64,000 bases of DNA from Pyronema omphalodes (lineage: Eukaryota; Ascomycota; Pezizomycetes; Pezizales; Pyronemataceae): positions 124,001-188,000 of the forward strand of contig JAJJXM010000006.1 in NCBI GenBank assembly GCA_024516155.1, given 5' to 3'. The notes below the pieces were generated by a model, which was not told the origin of the DNA, did not search any database, and worked only from the letters and a program-made list of their open reading frames with translations. Each line of letters begins with the position of its first letter. Position 1 is the first letter of the stretch. Both the position numbers and the translations under genes were made by a program. Shown one piece after another: positions 24,685 through 34,895 of this stretch.

Positions 24685-25228
24685 TTATCCGGGTTGTGTT
24701 TCTGGACTCAAACCTTTAGCTATATCACTTGTTGTCCCCCAACTCCGACCTGAAGTACCCCCAGACGGTCGCCATGTTAAGCGACTCGTCCCGCTGTTCA
24801 GGCACCAGGTGCACCGTGGAAACCTAAATGCCTCCTTGAGGCGCTGTACCACGACCTCCTTGGCGGGATCGGAGGTGGTTAGGGGCTGCGCGACGAGGAT
24901 GCCCATTGAACCACAAGGCCCAAGGGTCCATCCAAGGATGGCGCCACGGAGGTCTGCCATCTCCTTGGAGCAATGCGCCTTGTCGAGGAGATGCTCTGGG
25001 CGGCGCGGGGGCCCCAGACGGATTGATACCGTTCTGGGTCTGTAGCGAAGCCTGACCATCAGGCTACGCTGTGCGGCAGGCGACCGCGACGATGTCGGTG
25101 GCACCCTGAACTCAGTCAGTGTCGTTCGTAGTTGATGTAAATTGTGGCGCAAGGAAGATTCTAAGAGATGCATGTTACGTACGTATTGACCGATCTGTTG
25201 GCCTTCATGTTACTCGAACGAGGCAATT
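24685..25228 (-). pseudogene. dead copy of the small two-exon gene family
   Basis: It is homologous to the intact copies at 49303..49847 and 40563..41093. Three lesions are visible. The start ATG has become ATT. A 12-base in-frame deletion removes part of the GILVAVALRQ stretch. A one-base deletion in a C run after CLNSG (CCCG instead of CCCCG) shifts the frame before the conserved ESLNMATVW end. The first Cys of the CPRCTxCL motif is Phe. The intron boundaries (GTACGT donor, CTGAC branch, TTCAG acceptor) are still present. Confidence 0.75.
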
Positions 25229-25432
25229 TCAGTGTATGTCGAAGATGATGGTGAATTTCAGATCGGAAAGGAAAGACTCTTTAATTATGGAACAAATACT
25301 GCCATCCAATATTGGTATGGAAATGGGATTTCCTGCATTGAAGGTGTATTAGAATCATCTCCGGAGAGATTCCAGGTCTGAGTGTATTTCGGCGAAGGGC
25401 AAAAGGACTGATTCGATAGCTTTTAGCTAAAG

Positions 25433-25993
25433 CTAATCAACTCTCTTTGGAGCATGAAAACTCGTATGTGGGTCGTGAACTTTGCTATTCAATGAGACCA
25501 AAATGCACAATGACAGAACCCAGAGAACCAGAAAACCCAGCAAGAAGACAAGACGCCAGAAGTATGCATCGGTGTCCATGGCATGATCTAATTTAGTTTC
25601 CCTTCCGAACCAAGAGGCATTTTTGAGTATCTGTACAATCACCATCCGCACGAGTTGCTTAGCCGTAGCAATTACGGCTTTCAAATCGCAGCACAGCTTG
25701 GATTGCACAGACTCAACAGGTAACATAGTATCAACTAGTAGCCTGCGGGATGCGGTTTCTGTTGATGTTGATTGCCGAGTTTCATAGGCTGCCAGTACTG
25801 TGTGGATGTCCATCTGTTTTGCCCTGGTAATACCCTTGCTGTCCATTCTGGGATTGGTATTTTCAGGTGTATACTTTCGATAAAACCGGCGGCCACACTC
25901 TTGTTGTATATAAAGATGTGAATCTGAGGCATAAAGAAAAGACAGATGACGTTGTCTTGGGTAATGGCAGCTAGCAAGGGCAAAGGTTCTCAA
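25433..25993 (-). CDS. hypothetical ORF with one membrane segment, doubtful
   Basis: A 186-codon frame inside repeat A. Residues about 143-168 form a clear hydrophobic segment (RLVFLLGFLVLWVLSLCILV), followed by an 18-residue polar tail. The rest has no recognisable domain. The corresponding stretch in repeat B (near 41290-41480) has two one-base deletions and lacks the upstream 470 bp, so the frame is not conserved there. It could be the last exon of an old gene carried by the repeat, or chance. The start is arbitrary. Confidence 0.2.
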   Translation of the reverse strand: MRTFALASCHYPRQRHLSFLYASDSHLYIQQECGRRFYRKYTPENTNPRMDSKGITRAKQMDIHTVLAAYETRQSTSTETASRRLLVDTMLPVESVQSKLCCDLKAVIATAKQLVRMVIVQILKNASWFGRETKLDHAMDTDAYFWRLVFLLGFLVLWVLSLCILVSLNSKVHDPHTSFHAPKRVD

Positions 25994-26599
25994 CGGCGGG
26001 GTATCGTCTATGATGGATCAGCACTGGTATACTACACAAAATGTGTAATGGCATTTACCCGAGAAAAAAGAGCGATTCTTTCGCTTAGCCGGGTTGTTTT
26101 TCGCCGCTTAAAACTCTGCTATATCAATATGATAACCAAAAGCATCCGGCATGCTACTTTTCCAGGTATAAAAGTGCAAGTTGCGTATATTTTCAAATGC
26201 ATGTATGACGGGTTGAAAGTTGATCAGGAATAAGTCAACTGTCGATTCCTTCCGTAGGGCGCGGATTCGTTCGCATTCTTGTTGGACATGGCATGAGGAC
26301 TGAGGCCAGTGTAAAGCGTGGGGATACAAAGATTGATGTTGTTATGTAGAATATAGAAAAAAAAAGTCACAAGTTGTGATCATAGAAATAAGGAAGGTCG
26401 GGGGGAATGTGGTTCATATGCTGATATGTTGAGATGGAGGTCTAGATATAAGATAGACTTTATTGGATGTGACGTGATGTGATATCCACACGGTGGGGAA
26501 TGTATTCTTATAGTCGAAAAATGTTCTTTCTGCCGACGTGCAGCGCTGATCGAGACAGGGTATCAAGGCCAGTATCATTGTTACATTTGTCGGTGTTGT

Positions 26600-27215
26600 C
26601 TTTGAGTACGTTAAGCATTGATACATGACATTGACGCATGTCGTTCACACACGCTGGATGAAGGAGGTGTTATCGAGGTTATTGACAACTGAAATACCCA
26701 CCGACAACACCGCTCGGAGCCTGCAATGAAATCTTCAGTATGTAATTATCCAATTTCTTGTTCCAATCAGTGCCACTTGACAGTAATACCAAGCCAGAGA
26801 TATCAGTAATTAATTGTCCTTTTGAGGCAATACATACGGTAACGCAGAAATCAAATTGATATCAGACAAGAATTCATCTCCAGTTACCACGACCTGGTGG
26901 AATCAGAGAAGGACGGGATGCACAGTTTGTAACCGTCCTCCATCGGACGGTGGGTACGGCACAACATGTTTATTGATGTCGTAGATGACCGACTTGCAGC
27001 ATGGACTACCTGTATTAGATTATGATTGTCTGAGAATCAGAGATTCGTTTGTTGGCAAACAAATTAGTTGAACATGTGTGCAAATTTAGCCACTGTGAAC
27101 ATAAGGTATCACTCGTTCTATCCTCGTCCTGCCCCCCTCATCATGTACAGAAATTCAGTATGAACATAATTTGTAGGAAGTATTGGCTTTCAAGAGCAAA
27201 GAAAATACCCCTATA
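26600..27215 (-). repeat. dispersed repeat R, copy inside repeat A
   Basis: It aligns closely with 42005..42640 and more distantly with 23030..23715. Its position inside both A and B shows it was part of the ancestral large repeat before duplication. Confidence 0.7.
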
Positions 27216-28389
27216 CGCTAATGCAGCCTGTGTAAGTGTATACATGCGACAGCACAGGAGGCTCACTTGTATCAAATGAAGCCCCATCTCAAGTCATGGA
27301 TCTCCTGGAATCAGAGCGGGGACCGTTAACGTTCACACAGTTTGTTGTCGCCCTCCATCACATCAGATGTGCGGCACACACATGTATTGCTACCGGAAGA
27401 TGTCGAATTACACCAAATATTTGCGTTTTTCATAGCTTTTGTTTTCTTTTTTTGAAAAACAAATGCCTTGACAGAATTATTGGCGAGTAAATACGTTCAA
27501 CGAGTGAGCAGACGATGCACAATGCATGTGGTATCACTCGCTCCGAACCACGTTCCATCTTGTGATGCCCAGGAATTGAGTATGAATGGGCCTTTCAGGC
27601 TTCAGTCAGCATATAATTCAATAAATCAATCAGAGATTTAATTGATTATGTAATTGATTGCTACATATTTTGCTTATAAAAACATCCATAAGGCACCGGC
27701 TCGCTATATTCATCACACCGGAGACATATTGTGGCGACATTCAGTTTCTCGCGGAGTACTTAAGACGAAAGGCTTTATTAATTCGAAAAAAAAAACATGC
27801 ATTCTCCACTAGAGATGTAGAACTACCTTTAACACCGCCATACCAGAACTTTAGGAATCAGCCTTCTCATTCACTTATTGCTCCAATAACTTTCATTCTA
27901 GGCCGATTTTGCCCTTTCTGCTTGCTCTGCTTGTGTTGGGTCGGAGGATACATAGGAATCTTGGTATACCTTTTGAGATAGAGCAAAAACTCTCGTTACA
28001 AAAAGAAGTCGGGGCGATCTGGATAAAGGGTATTTTCAACCGGAATATCGACCTCAAGCATAATTCCTGGAATGTTGCATACACCCCGCAGCCGCTAGAA
28101 CTTCTGTTGACCAGTGCAGAAGGTTAGATATGAAATATTCCATATGTAAGCGTGGCTGACAGTCTAAATGGATATGCACAAAGAATATCACACCATCTCA
28201 ATAAGCTAACTTGAGTCACGTGCACTACCACGCTGGCTCTCCTTTAGTTATATCCCACTCTCGTTGCTTGGATAGACACGTGATTGAAGTTGACCTTCTT
28301 TTCTTCAACACTTCTCTAATGTTCTTTAATGGTGAGACCGTCAGTATGGAGTTTTTTTGAATTGGGAAGATTGTAGTAGAACGTGCTCA

Positions 28390-28578
28390 ATTTACACGGC
28401 TGGTGGTCTTGTCATGGAAGGTCCGGACTTTCGCAAGTTGGATGAAGCCGGAATGGATGCAATTCTTCCCAGATTGCAGGTTCTCGCCCGTTCCAGCCCT
28501 GAGGACAAGAAGATCTTGGTTAGACGCCTCAAGATGAATGGTGAAACTGTGGCTGTTACTGGTGATGGAACTAATGAC
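28390..28578 (+). pseudogene. calcium-transporting P-type ATPase fragment, before the LINE insertion
   Basis: From codon ATT at 28390 the frame reads the conserved stretch IYTAGGLVMEGPDFRKL, then LPRLQVLARSSPEDK and TGDGTND, which is the P-domain and hinge of plasma-membrane/vacuolar type calcium pumps (PMC1/PMCA class). Everything N-terminal (calmodulin/autoinhibitory region, first membrane helices, the DKTGT phosphorylation motif, nucleotide domain) is absent: repeat A abuts the homology. The frame is broken at GDGTND by the LINE, whose 12-bp target duplication covers GGAACTAATGAC. It continues at 35319. The fragment is not expressible as a pump, although substitutions look few, so the loss is fairly recent. 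Confidence 0.88.
28567..28578. repeat. LINE target site duplication, left
   Basis: GGAACTAATGAC here and at 35319..35330 flank the LINE exactly. Removing one copy and the insert restores the ATPase reading frame through GTND. Confidence 0.9.
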
Positions 28579-28651
28579 TTATTTATTTATTTGTCATACA
28601 CGCTTGCAACCGTAAGGTTATGGCGGGTACTACTTTAAGGTACAATGCTGA

Positions 28652-28673
28652 CCATCGGGAGTGACTCCGATGG
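28652..28673 (-). promoter_or_regulatory. stem-loop near the LINE 3' end
   Basis: CCATCGG pairs with CCGATGG seven bases apart, and the bases between can extend the stem with GAGT/ACTC in part. Reverse transcriptases of several LINE groups recognise a 3' stem-loop followed by short terminal repeats. Role inferred, pairing seen. Confidence 0.4.
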
Positions 28674-29073
28674 CCACTGGGTACGCCCCAGAGCGGTCTA
28701 TCTAAGTTTCTGGCAGTAGTCGCCTCTGTCTTTCTGTCTGTGTCTGTCCATCTCGTCACTGTGTCCGTGAGCCCTGTTTGCTCTAGTATCTTTCCTCCAC
28801 CCTTCCCCAGTTTCTACCGCCTGAAACTCTGATAATAATAAGAAAAGTAAAGGAAAACAAAGGAAATGAGAAAATACAGAAACACACCCATCCCCGGCTC
28901 CTTGACTTTCCCATCTCTCCTCTCCCTTTTCGTCATTCGTGATACAAAGGAAAACATAATGTAAAAGAAAAGTCAGAAAATGTAGCATATCCTCCCTTCT
29001 TCGAATCCATCTTTGTCCTATCCTATCGACAGTTTGCTTCTGGTTTAAATACATTCTGGTGTTTTTTCTTCTT

Positions 29074-29077
<4 letters not shown>

Positions 29078-29122
<45 letters not shown>
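29078..29122 (-). repeat. internal poly(A) tract of the LINE (T run on plus)
   Basis: About 45 consecutive T on plus, directly after the ORF2 RNase H stop region. It lies 500 bp inside the element, not at its end, so the element has a second tail further downstream. Confidence 0.85.
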
Positions 29123-29126
<4 letters not shown>

Positions 29127-30252
29127 TGTGTTCTTCATCGGGGTCAGTTAACGTACCCCAATCTGCCATTGTGAATCTGTGTTCTGGTGAGTGTCTCTCC
29201 GCTGCAGGGGTACTTAACTGTGTGTGTGCCCATTCCGCAGTTGCGAGCTTCGTTTCAGAGATAATAGTGGTCAGGGCTTGAATTCCGTGTGGCGTGTGGA
29301 GGATCATCTTAAGTTGTAGTTGTCGGTGCCGTGGTAGTTTAAGTTGGTGGCGGAGGTTAATACGGTGGGAGGTAAATATGGGGCAGGCCAGGATCAGGTG
29401 GCGTGGGGTTTGAGGTGGGTGGAGGGGGCATGTGCATGAGCGGGAAGGGTATTGTTCGGAGGGGGGGTGTGCCAGGCTGTTGAGAAAGTAACCATGTCCT
29501 GTTCGGAGGCCCAGTATCGCTGTGGATATCTTTCGGGGCACTGATGTGTACGCTTCATCAAGCTTCCGCTTGAATGGTGCATCGTATGTCTTTGGGCGGG
29601 TGGAGGAGGTGTACCAGGTGACCCAATCATGGATGTGAGCTTCATGGATGCGGCGTCGCAGCCATGACAAGGAGATTGTCGAGTTCGGTAGGGGGTTTCT
29701 GTCAGTTGCCAATTTTGCCAGGCGATCTGCTTCATCGTTGCCTGCAATGTCGGTGTGGCCTGGTACCCAGTGAAGGTGCACTGTGGAGTTGGTTCGTGTG
29801 AGGAGGGTTTGACAGGTGTGGTGGATGATGCCGGCAGTTTCCCGTCCTGGGCCTGGCGAGAGGTGCGAAGAGCGGATGATGGCTGCCTGGTTGTCGGTGA
29901 AGATGTGTATCTGGCGGTTGTGGAGGTGGAGGCGTCGCAGGTGTGTAGCGCAGGAGAGTAGGCTCTCTGAGATGGCTTGTAGTTCAGCGTCAAAGACTTC
30001 GTTTGTGTTGGTCATGGGAATGAGGGCTTGTATTTGTTTGTCGAGGCCGTAGGGGATGAAGAAGCTAGCCCCGGTCTTGTCGTTGAGTTGGGAGCCATCA
30101 GTGTATACCACGATTGCATTGGGTGTTGTTTTGAGGGAGTGTAGGAGTGCAAGGTGTTCAGTAGCTGCGTCCTCCTTTTCGCTCGTGGAGATGGTTGTTG
30201 TCAGGGGGGGGTGGTTTCCATACCGAGGGATCCGGTTGGGCCGTGTTCTCAA
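29122..30252 (-). CDS. LINE ORF2, C-terminal piece: RNase H and zinc-finger tail
   Basis: The frame carries a complete RNase H domain: VVYTDGSQ (about residues 48-55), the Glu of DAELQAISES, FTDNQAAI, and GNDEADRLAK near 174. A Cys/His-rich tail (CTCPLHPP and HLILACP) typical of I/Tad elements ends the protein. It overlaps the end of the upstream piece and is shifted relative to it by one base in an eight-C run (G on plus, 30204-30211). It therefore belongs to the same polyprotein and should not be expected to start on its own; the first Met is only a frame limit. Confidence 0.88.
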
Positions 30253-33115
30253 CTGTGCTGGTGGGGGATAGCCATGGTCTCATCAGAGTGAGGATGCTTG
30301 TGAGACGGGACTGGGGGCGTGTGTGACCGTGCCAGTCACAGTCATACTCTGTGGGGGACATGATGGCGTTCTCAAAGTGGCCTGGGGTGGGGTAGGAGGA
30401 GGGGCAGCGGGAAATGACGGGGTGGGTAGGGGGCAGGGAGAGGAGTCTGAGGGCATATTTTCGTTTCTTGTGGGTGAGTCTGATCTTAACGGGTGGGAGG
30501 GCCGCCTCGTTGTGCAGGGCCATGATTGGAGTGGATGTGAAGGCGTTAAGGATCTTTCGTAGGGCGGTGTTCTGTTGTCGTTGTAGTTTGGATTCCAGCG
30601 TTTTCTGATTTGACCACCATATCTCTGAACCGAAGTCGGACCTGGACTGGACACATGCACGGTAAAGTGTTCTTGTAGCGGAGGGGGACAGACCAGTTTC
30701 ATATCGCACAAGGCTTCTTAGGGCGTTAAAGGACCTGGATGCGGCTGTTAGTCTAGTATTTACATGGTGAACAAAGGAAAGTTTTCTATCAAAGTGGATA
30801 CCAATCCACCGGACCACATCTTTCTTTCCGCCTTTCGTGCCTGGTTGGACTATTGTGCCATTGGGAAGTCTGACGCATGTTTGAGGGGTGGTGTCGTCTT
30901 TTTGTGATCTGTGGAAATGGAGAAGTTCTGACTTGGAGTCGTCGAATGCCACTGCGTTGTTGTGGGCCCATTCAAAGGCGGTTTCTGCGGCCCTCTCAAG
31001 GGCCCTTGAGTTGGATTCTCTAGATGTACCCTGTGTGACTAGAGCGACGTCGTCGATGTAGCTGGGTGTCCAGATGCTGGGGTGGATAGATGATAGACTG
31101 TCAAAGAGCGGTCGTAGGTAGAGGAGGAACAGGATTGGTGAGGCGGGTGATCCCTGGGGGATACCGGTTCTGGTAGCTCGTTGTCCGTCGGTGTGTCCGT
31201 CGAATGACAAGGCCGTGGTCCTGTCCTGGAGGAAGGAGGCGCACCAAGATACCGTAGGAAGTGGGCATCCCAGAGATGTCATTGTAGCGAGGAGGCGTGT
31301 GGCGGATACATTGTCGAATGCGCCTCTGACGTCGAGGAAGAGGGCGGAGGTTATGAGTTTGTTTTTGTGCCCAACTTCAATGTCGTGTGTCAGGGCCATT
31401 GCTGCGTCGATGGCTGATCGCTTGGGTCGTCCTCCAATTTGATCTCTGTGGAGGATGTGGTGTGTTTCTGCTAGTTGTCCTAGACGTGTCGCCATTAGCT
31501 TTTCTAAAATCTTTCCCATGCAGTTTAGCAGCGCGATCGGGCGATAGGCCTTCACAGAGCTGTAGTCAGGTTTGTTTGGCTTCGGTATCACCACTGTAGT
31601 AGCCTGTCTCCAGCAGCGTGGTTGATATCCAACTCTGCCCAGGGTTGCGTATAGAAGGTGGAAATCTTCCGGGATGGTGGTGTAGGCTTGTCGTAGGCAC
31701 AGGAATGGGATCCCATCCGGGCCAGGGGCCTTCTTCGGTGCTGAGGTGAAGATGGCTGATTTGACTTCGGTTTCCGAGAATGTGTTCCATTCGATTGGGG
31801 GTTTATTGTTGTGGTGGGGTTGAGGAGGGGCGTCTGGTGGGGGGGGGAACAGGGCCTGAAAGGCTTGAACTTTTCCGGCGAAGTCTGTGCGGAGAGCATT
31901 GGGTTGGGTAGTTGTGTCAGTGATTGGTGGGGTGAGCTGAGCGCGGCGAGGGTTAGTATAGCGGAAGGCAGCCCATATGTCCGCTCCTTTGGCTTGAGAC
32001 AGGTACTCCTTCCATAGGCTGTCTTTTGCATGTCGGACTGCCCGGAAGTGGTGGTTGCGTTTGCTTTTGAAGTGGGCGTGGTCATCTGGGTTCCTTGTGC
32101 GCTTCCAGACCCTTTGAGCCTGGTTCATTTCTTTCCTAGTGGTTGTGAGATTGTCAGTCCACCAGCGTTTAGATCTGGGGGAATGTTCGATGGCTGGAGT
32201 AGATTGTTCGGCTGCCGTGGCTATGGTTTGTTGAAGGGAGGCGGCCCATTCGTCCAGGTTATTGGTAGTAGGATTCCCTTGTAGGTGTGACCACCGGGGT
32301 CGAAGGGAAGATGCGAGTCGTGTGAGGATGGTAGCAAATTCATCCCAGTTGGTCTTTTTCCAGTTCAGTCGTGGTTTGGGGTTGGAGAGCTCAACATCTG
32401 GGTGTTGCGACTGTATTTGGAACCGGATGACCTCATGGTCTGAACCTGTTGCCGCTTCCTCATCGACTGCCCAGTTCTGTACTTCATTCGCCATGGAGGG
32501 TGTAGAGAGTGTCAGGTCCAGGACGGAGGATCCCCGGCCATTGCGGTAGTGGTATGTTGGTGTGTCTGGTGTGTTAGCTAGGTGCCAGCCGGCTTCTTCA
32601 ATCAGGTATACCAGCTCGTCCGCGCGTGTCATCCGTGTGAGATGAGAGTTCCACAGTGTATGATGGGCATTCATATCACCTGTCAGGACGCAGCGGTGGG
32701 GTAGGGTAAGTGGGGTAAATGAGCGTGGGAGGGTGTATTGTTTGGATTCTTGTTCCCATTCGTTGTAAATGTTCAGTAGGTAAAAGGTGGGGATAAGGGG
32801 GGTGTGTATTTCAAGGATCTGGAGATCCGGGTCCGCACAGATGTCAGGACGTGGAGTAACATGTAGGTGAGGGTTTAGTCTCGAAATGTACGCCATCGTC
32901 CTGACAACTGTCCGATTGTTTGCTGGGGGTATAAGGAGAAGGAAATCTGGGTGTGTTGTGGCATATATGGGATTTCTGATATCAGCTTCCTGTATCAGAA
33001 TGATGTCTGCGGTCCTGCCAGCAGAGTTCAGAAGGGAGTTAAGGGCTATGGTGCTTCTATTAATGTTGTGGGATATTATTCGTAGGGTTGCCGCGGAAGA
33101 GTTGTAATTACTCAT
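30158..33115 (-). CDS. LINE ORF2, N-terminal piece: endonuclease and reverse transcriptase
   Basis: 985 codons. APE-type endonuclease at about residues 8-230: SHNINR, the Glu of IQEAD, TGDMNAHH (145-152) and GSDHE (224-228). Reverse transcriptase at about 480-750: RPIALLN, FLDVRGAFD (593-601), GIPQGSP (651-657) and the catalytic YIDD at 686-689. The frame runs past its homology after an eight-C run and ends with about 20 unrelated residues; the RNase H continues in the next frame. Start ATGAGTAA overlaps the ORF1 stop by 8 nt, so translation is probably by stop-restart. Catalytic residues look intact, so one base in one homopolymer separates this copy from a full ORF2. Confidence 0.93.
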   Translation of the reverse strand: MSNYNSSAATLRIISHNINRSTIALNSLLNSAGRTADIILIQEADIRNPIYATTHPDFLLLIPPANNRTVVRTMAYISRLNPHLHVTPRPDICADPDLQILEIHTPLIPTFYLLNIYNEWEQESKQYTLPRSFTPLTLPHRCVLTGDMNAHHTLWNSHLTRMTRADELVYLIEEAGWHLANTPDTPTYHYRNGRGSSVLDLTLSTPSMANEVQNWAVDEEAATGSDHEVIRFQIQSQHPDVELSNPKPRLNWKKTNWDEFATILTRLASSLRPRWSHLQGNPTTNNLDEWAASLQQTIATAAEQSTPAIEHSPRSKRWWTDNLTTTRKEMNQAQRVWKRTRNPDDHAHFKSKRNHHFRAVRHAKDSLWKEYLSQAKGADIWAAFRYTNPRRAQLTPPITDTTTQPNALRTDFAGKVQAFQALFPPPPDAPPQPHHNNKPPIEWNTFSETEVKSAIFTSAPKKAPGPDGIPFLCLRQAYTTIPEDFHLLYATLGRVGYQPRCWRQATTVVIPKPNKPDYSSVKAYRPIALLNCMGKILEKLMATRLGQLAETHHILHRDQIGGRPKRSAIDAAMALTHDIEVGHKNKLITSALFLDVRGAFDNVSATRLLATMTSLGCPLPTVSWCASFLQDRTTALSFDGHTDGQRATRTGIPQGSPASPILFLLYLRPLFDSLSSIHPSIWTPSYIDDVALVTQGTSRESNSRALERAAETAFEWAHNNAVAFDDSKSELLHFHRSQKDDTTPQTCVRLPNGTIVQPGTKGGKKDVVRWIGIHFDRKLSFVHHVNTRLTAASRSFNALRSLVRYETGLSPSATRTLYRACVQSRSDFGSEIWWSNQKTLESKLQRQQNTALRKILNAFTSTPIMALHNEAALPPVKIRLTHKKRKYALRLLSLPPTHPVISRCPSSYPTPGHFENAIMSPTEYDCDWHGHTRPQSRLTSILTLMRPWLSPTSTVENTAQPDPSVWKPPPPDNNHLHERKGGRSY

Positions 33116-34895
33116 CGGTGGTCATATTAGTGTCAGAGGGTAGGTCAGAGGGTTTGTGGGCGGTTTTTGTTCTTTGCCAGACAGTTCTTATGACTTCCAG
33201 GCGGGAGGGGCATTTGGGGTGGAATGCAGGGTGGGCTGTGTCATCTTGATTGGCATCAGTGCAGTTTCTGCATTTAACACTGACATGGGGGCATAGCCGT
33301 CCAGTCTTGGTCGGACATTCAGCACATTGATGCAGGTCAGTGGAATGTGGGCCGGCACAAAGGGCGCAAGTGGGGTGGGAAATGGAGGGGCAGACCGCGT
33401 GGTGGTGTCCAAAGTTAAGGCAGCGACGGCATTGGTCGGTGGGGCGAGCTGAGTGATACTCAGTAACCTTCCTCTGCTCATAGCGTACAATAACTTTGGT
33501 TCTCTTGAGCCGTTGCGCGTCTTCATTGGTCTTAAGGGCGATCATAACACTTGATGCTGTCTTGCCAACGCGTTTGTCAGGGTGGGTTATGTATCGGGGG
33601 GGTTGGGCGAGTTGGATATCATGGTTGCGCTCAATCTCAGATTGGAGAGCTTGCATGCCATCAGGGTTATCAGGGTAGGAGTCAAGTGGAATGCTGTGTA
33701 CCGTAAGTTTGAACCACTTTTCGGCAACGCGGGGTGCAAGCAGGGTGTAGTGGATTGACTGGGCAGCCTCCTGGAGGGTGTTGAGGTGGGCAGTAACTTC
33801 TTCAGTAGTGGTTTTGGGGGAGAACGTAAGGGTGAGGTTTCCAAGCTGGTTGCGGCGCACCGTAACAACAGACATGTGGTCAGGGGCATCTGCCTCCCGG
33901 AGTGCACGGTTGGTAGCAGTACCGAGGTGGGCATTGACATCATGTGTGAGTTTTTCTGGGTCTGGGCAGGGGATGGAAACAGTAACAGGGCGGGGGACGG
34001 CAGGTTTTGGTGATGGCTTTTTGGGTTGAGAGGGGGTCTTGGACTTCTGGGTGGCGACAGTCTGGGTAACAGAGCTGAAGAGCTTTCTGGGGATATTTGG
34101 TTCTGTCCAGGCAGCAGTTCCTTGGGGGACGGGGAAGGGGATAGCGGGGGGGGCGGCGATATTGTGTTTAGCTAGTGCTTCTTCAGCAGCGAAACAACGG
34201 GTCTTCCAGTAGGTGACCAGATCGTCGGTTTGGGCAGGAGGCAGGGGGTCGGTGTCAGGGGCGGGGTCGGCAGAGTCAGGAATATCATGGGAGGGCAGGA
34301 GCTTGCGGAGCATTTCTTCGATCTTGCGTAGTGTTGCTCTATCGCGGTCCATGATGCTGAATGCTTTATTGAGGCGTTGGGTGGTACGGTGGTCGTTGAG
34401 GCGTGCAGCATCAGCGTGTGCGGTTACTGTGGCCATAACTCGGTCGATTGCTGTGAGGTCTGCGATGCTGGTGTGTTGGGGGACCGCTGTTTCATTGCCG
34501 AGTGTGCGCAAGGAGGCCTGGATGCCGTGTTCGTAGACGAGAGGAGTTTCAGTTGAAGTGGTGGTGGACGGTGCAGAGCGTTTTGCCGGAAGGGTTGGGA
34601 AGTCTTGGATGTTGCGTACGTGGATTGTGTGTCCAGTTCTGGGTGCAGTTGGGGCAGGCGGTTGGTGTTGAGGGGTGGGTTGCGGCGGGGTGGAGGGGCG
34701 GCGAGCTGGGGTTGGTGTAGGCGACGCGGTTTCTTCGTCACTGACGTCAGTGTCGGTGTCGAGGTTCATGTCGTCAAGTGTGGTTGCTTGGGAGTGCGGC
34801 TCTGCGCTAGCGTGTTGGCTCGCGCTAAGGCTCGGCGTGCTGATTTTGTCGGGGGGAAGAGGTTTTTTGCGGGGGGCAGCAGAGCGTGGGGCCAT
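33108..34895 (-). CDS. LINE ORF1 nucleic-acid-binding protein, 595 aa
   Basis: Pro/Thr/Ser-rich N-terminal half, a central segment resembling the RRM-like gag core (VVTVRRNQLGNLTLTF, then WFKLTVHSIPLDSYP), and three Cys/His clusters from residue 489: CRRCLNFGHHHAVC, CALCAGPHSTDLHQC and CRNC with HPKC. This matches ORF1 of Tad/I-type fungal LINEs, which package the element RNA. It ends MTTDE with its stop overlapping the ORF2 start. No internal stops. Confidence 0.9.
   Translation of the reverse strand: MAPRSAAPRKKPLPPDKISTPSLSASQHASAEPHSQATTLDDMNLDTDTDVSDEETASPTPTPARRPSTPPQPTPQHQPPAPTAPRTGHTIHVRNIQDFPTLPAKRSAPSTTTSTETPLVYEHGIQASLRTLGNETAVPQHTSIADLTAIDRVMATVTAHADAARLNDHRTTQRLNKAFSIMDRDRATLRKIEEMLRKLLPSHDIPDSADPAPDTDPLPPAQTDDLVTYWKTRCFAAEEALAKHNIAAPPAIPFPVPQGTAAWTEPNIPRKLFSSVTQTVATQKSKTPSQPKKPSPKPAVPRPVTVSIPCPDPEKLTHDVNAHLGTATNRALREADAPDHMSVVTVRRNQLGNLTLTFSPKTTTEEVTAHLNTLQEAAQSIHYTLLAPRVAEKWFKLTVHSIPLDSYPDNPDGMQALQSEIERNHDIQLAQPPRYITHPDKRVGKTASSVMIALKTNEDAQRLKRTKVIVRYEQRKVTEYHSARPTDQCRRCLNFGHHHAVCPSISHPTCALCAGPHSTDLHQCAECPTKTGRLCPHVSVKCRNCTDANQDDTAHPAFHPKCPSRLEVIRTVWQRTKTAHKPSDLPSDTNMTTDE

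Larger units (their letters stand above)
23793..28391. repeat. large direct repeat, copy A
   Basis: Copy A shares a left limit (TCGGTATTCAGTATAACC) and a right limit (GGGAAGAT, then AACG, ending CTCAAT) with copy B at 38013..44415. Best matches are 24600..25620 with 40437..41490 and 26095..28355 with 41520..44395, interrupted by several indels of 0.2-0.5 kb. Inside are a dead copy of the small two-exon gene, a repeat R copy (26600..27215) and a second, related degenerate block (about 27290-27600). Copy A ends exactly where calcium-ATPase homology begins. The two limits behave like element ends, but no terminal repeats or target duplication are visible. Confidence 0.7.

Noticed and set aside
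27658..27981. 107-codon frame partly shared with 43715..43999
   Set aside because: Only the DNA is shared as part of repeats A and B; start, length and frame differ between copies.
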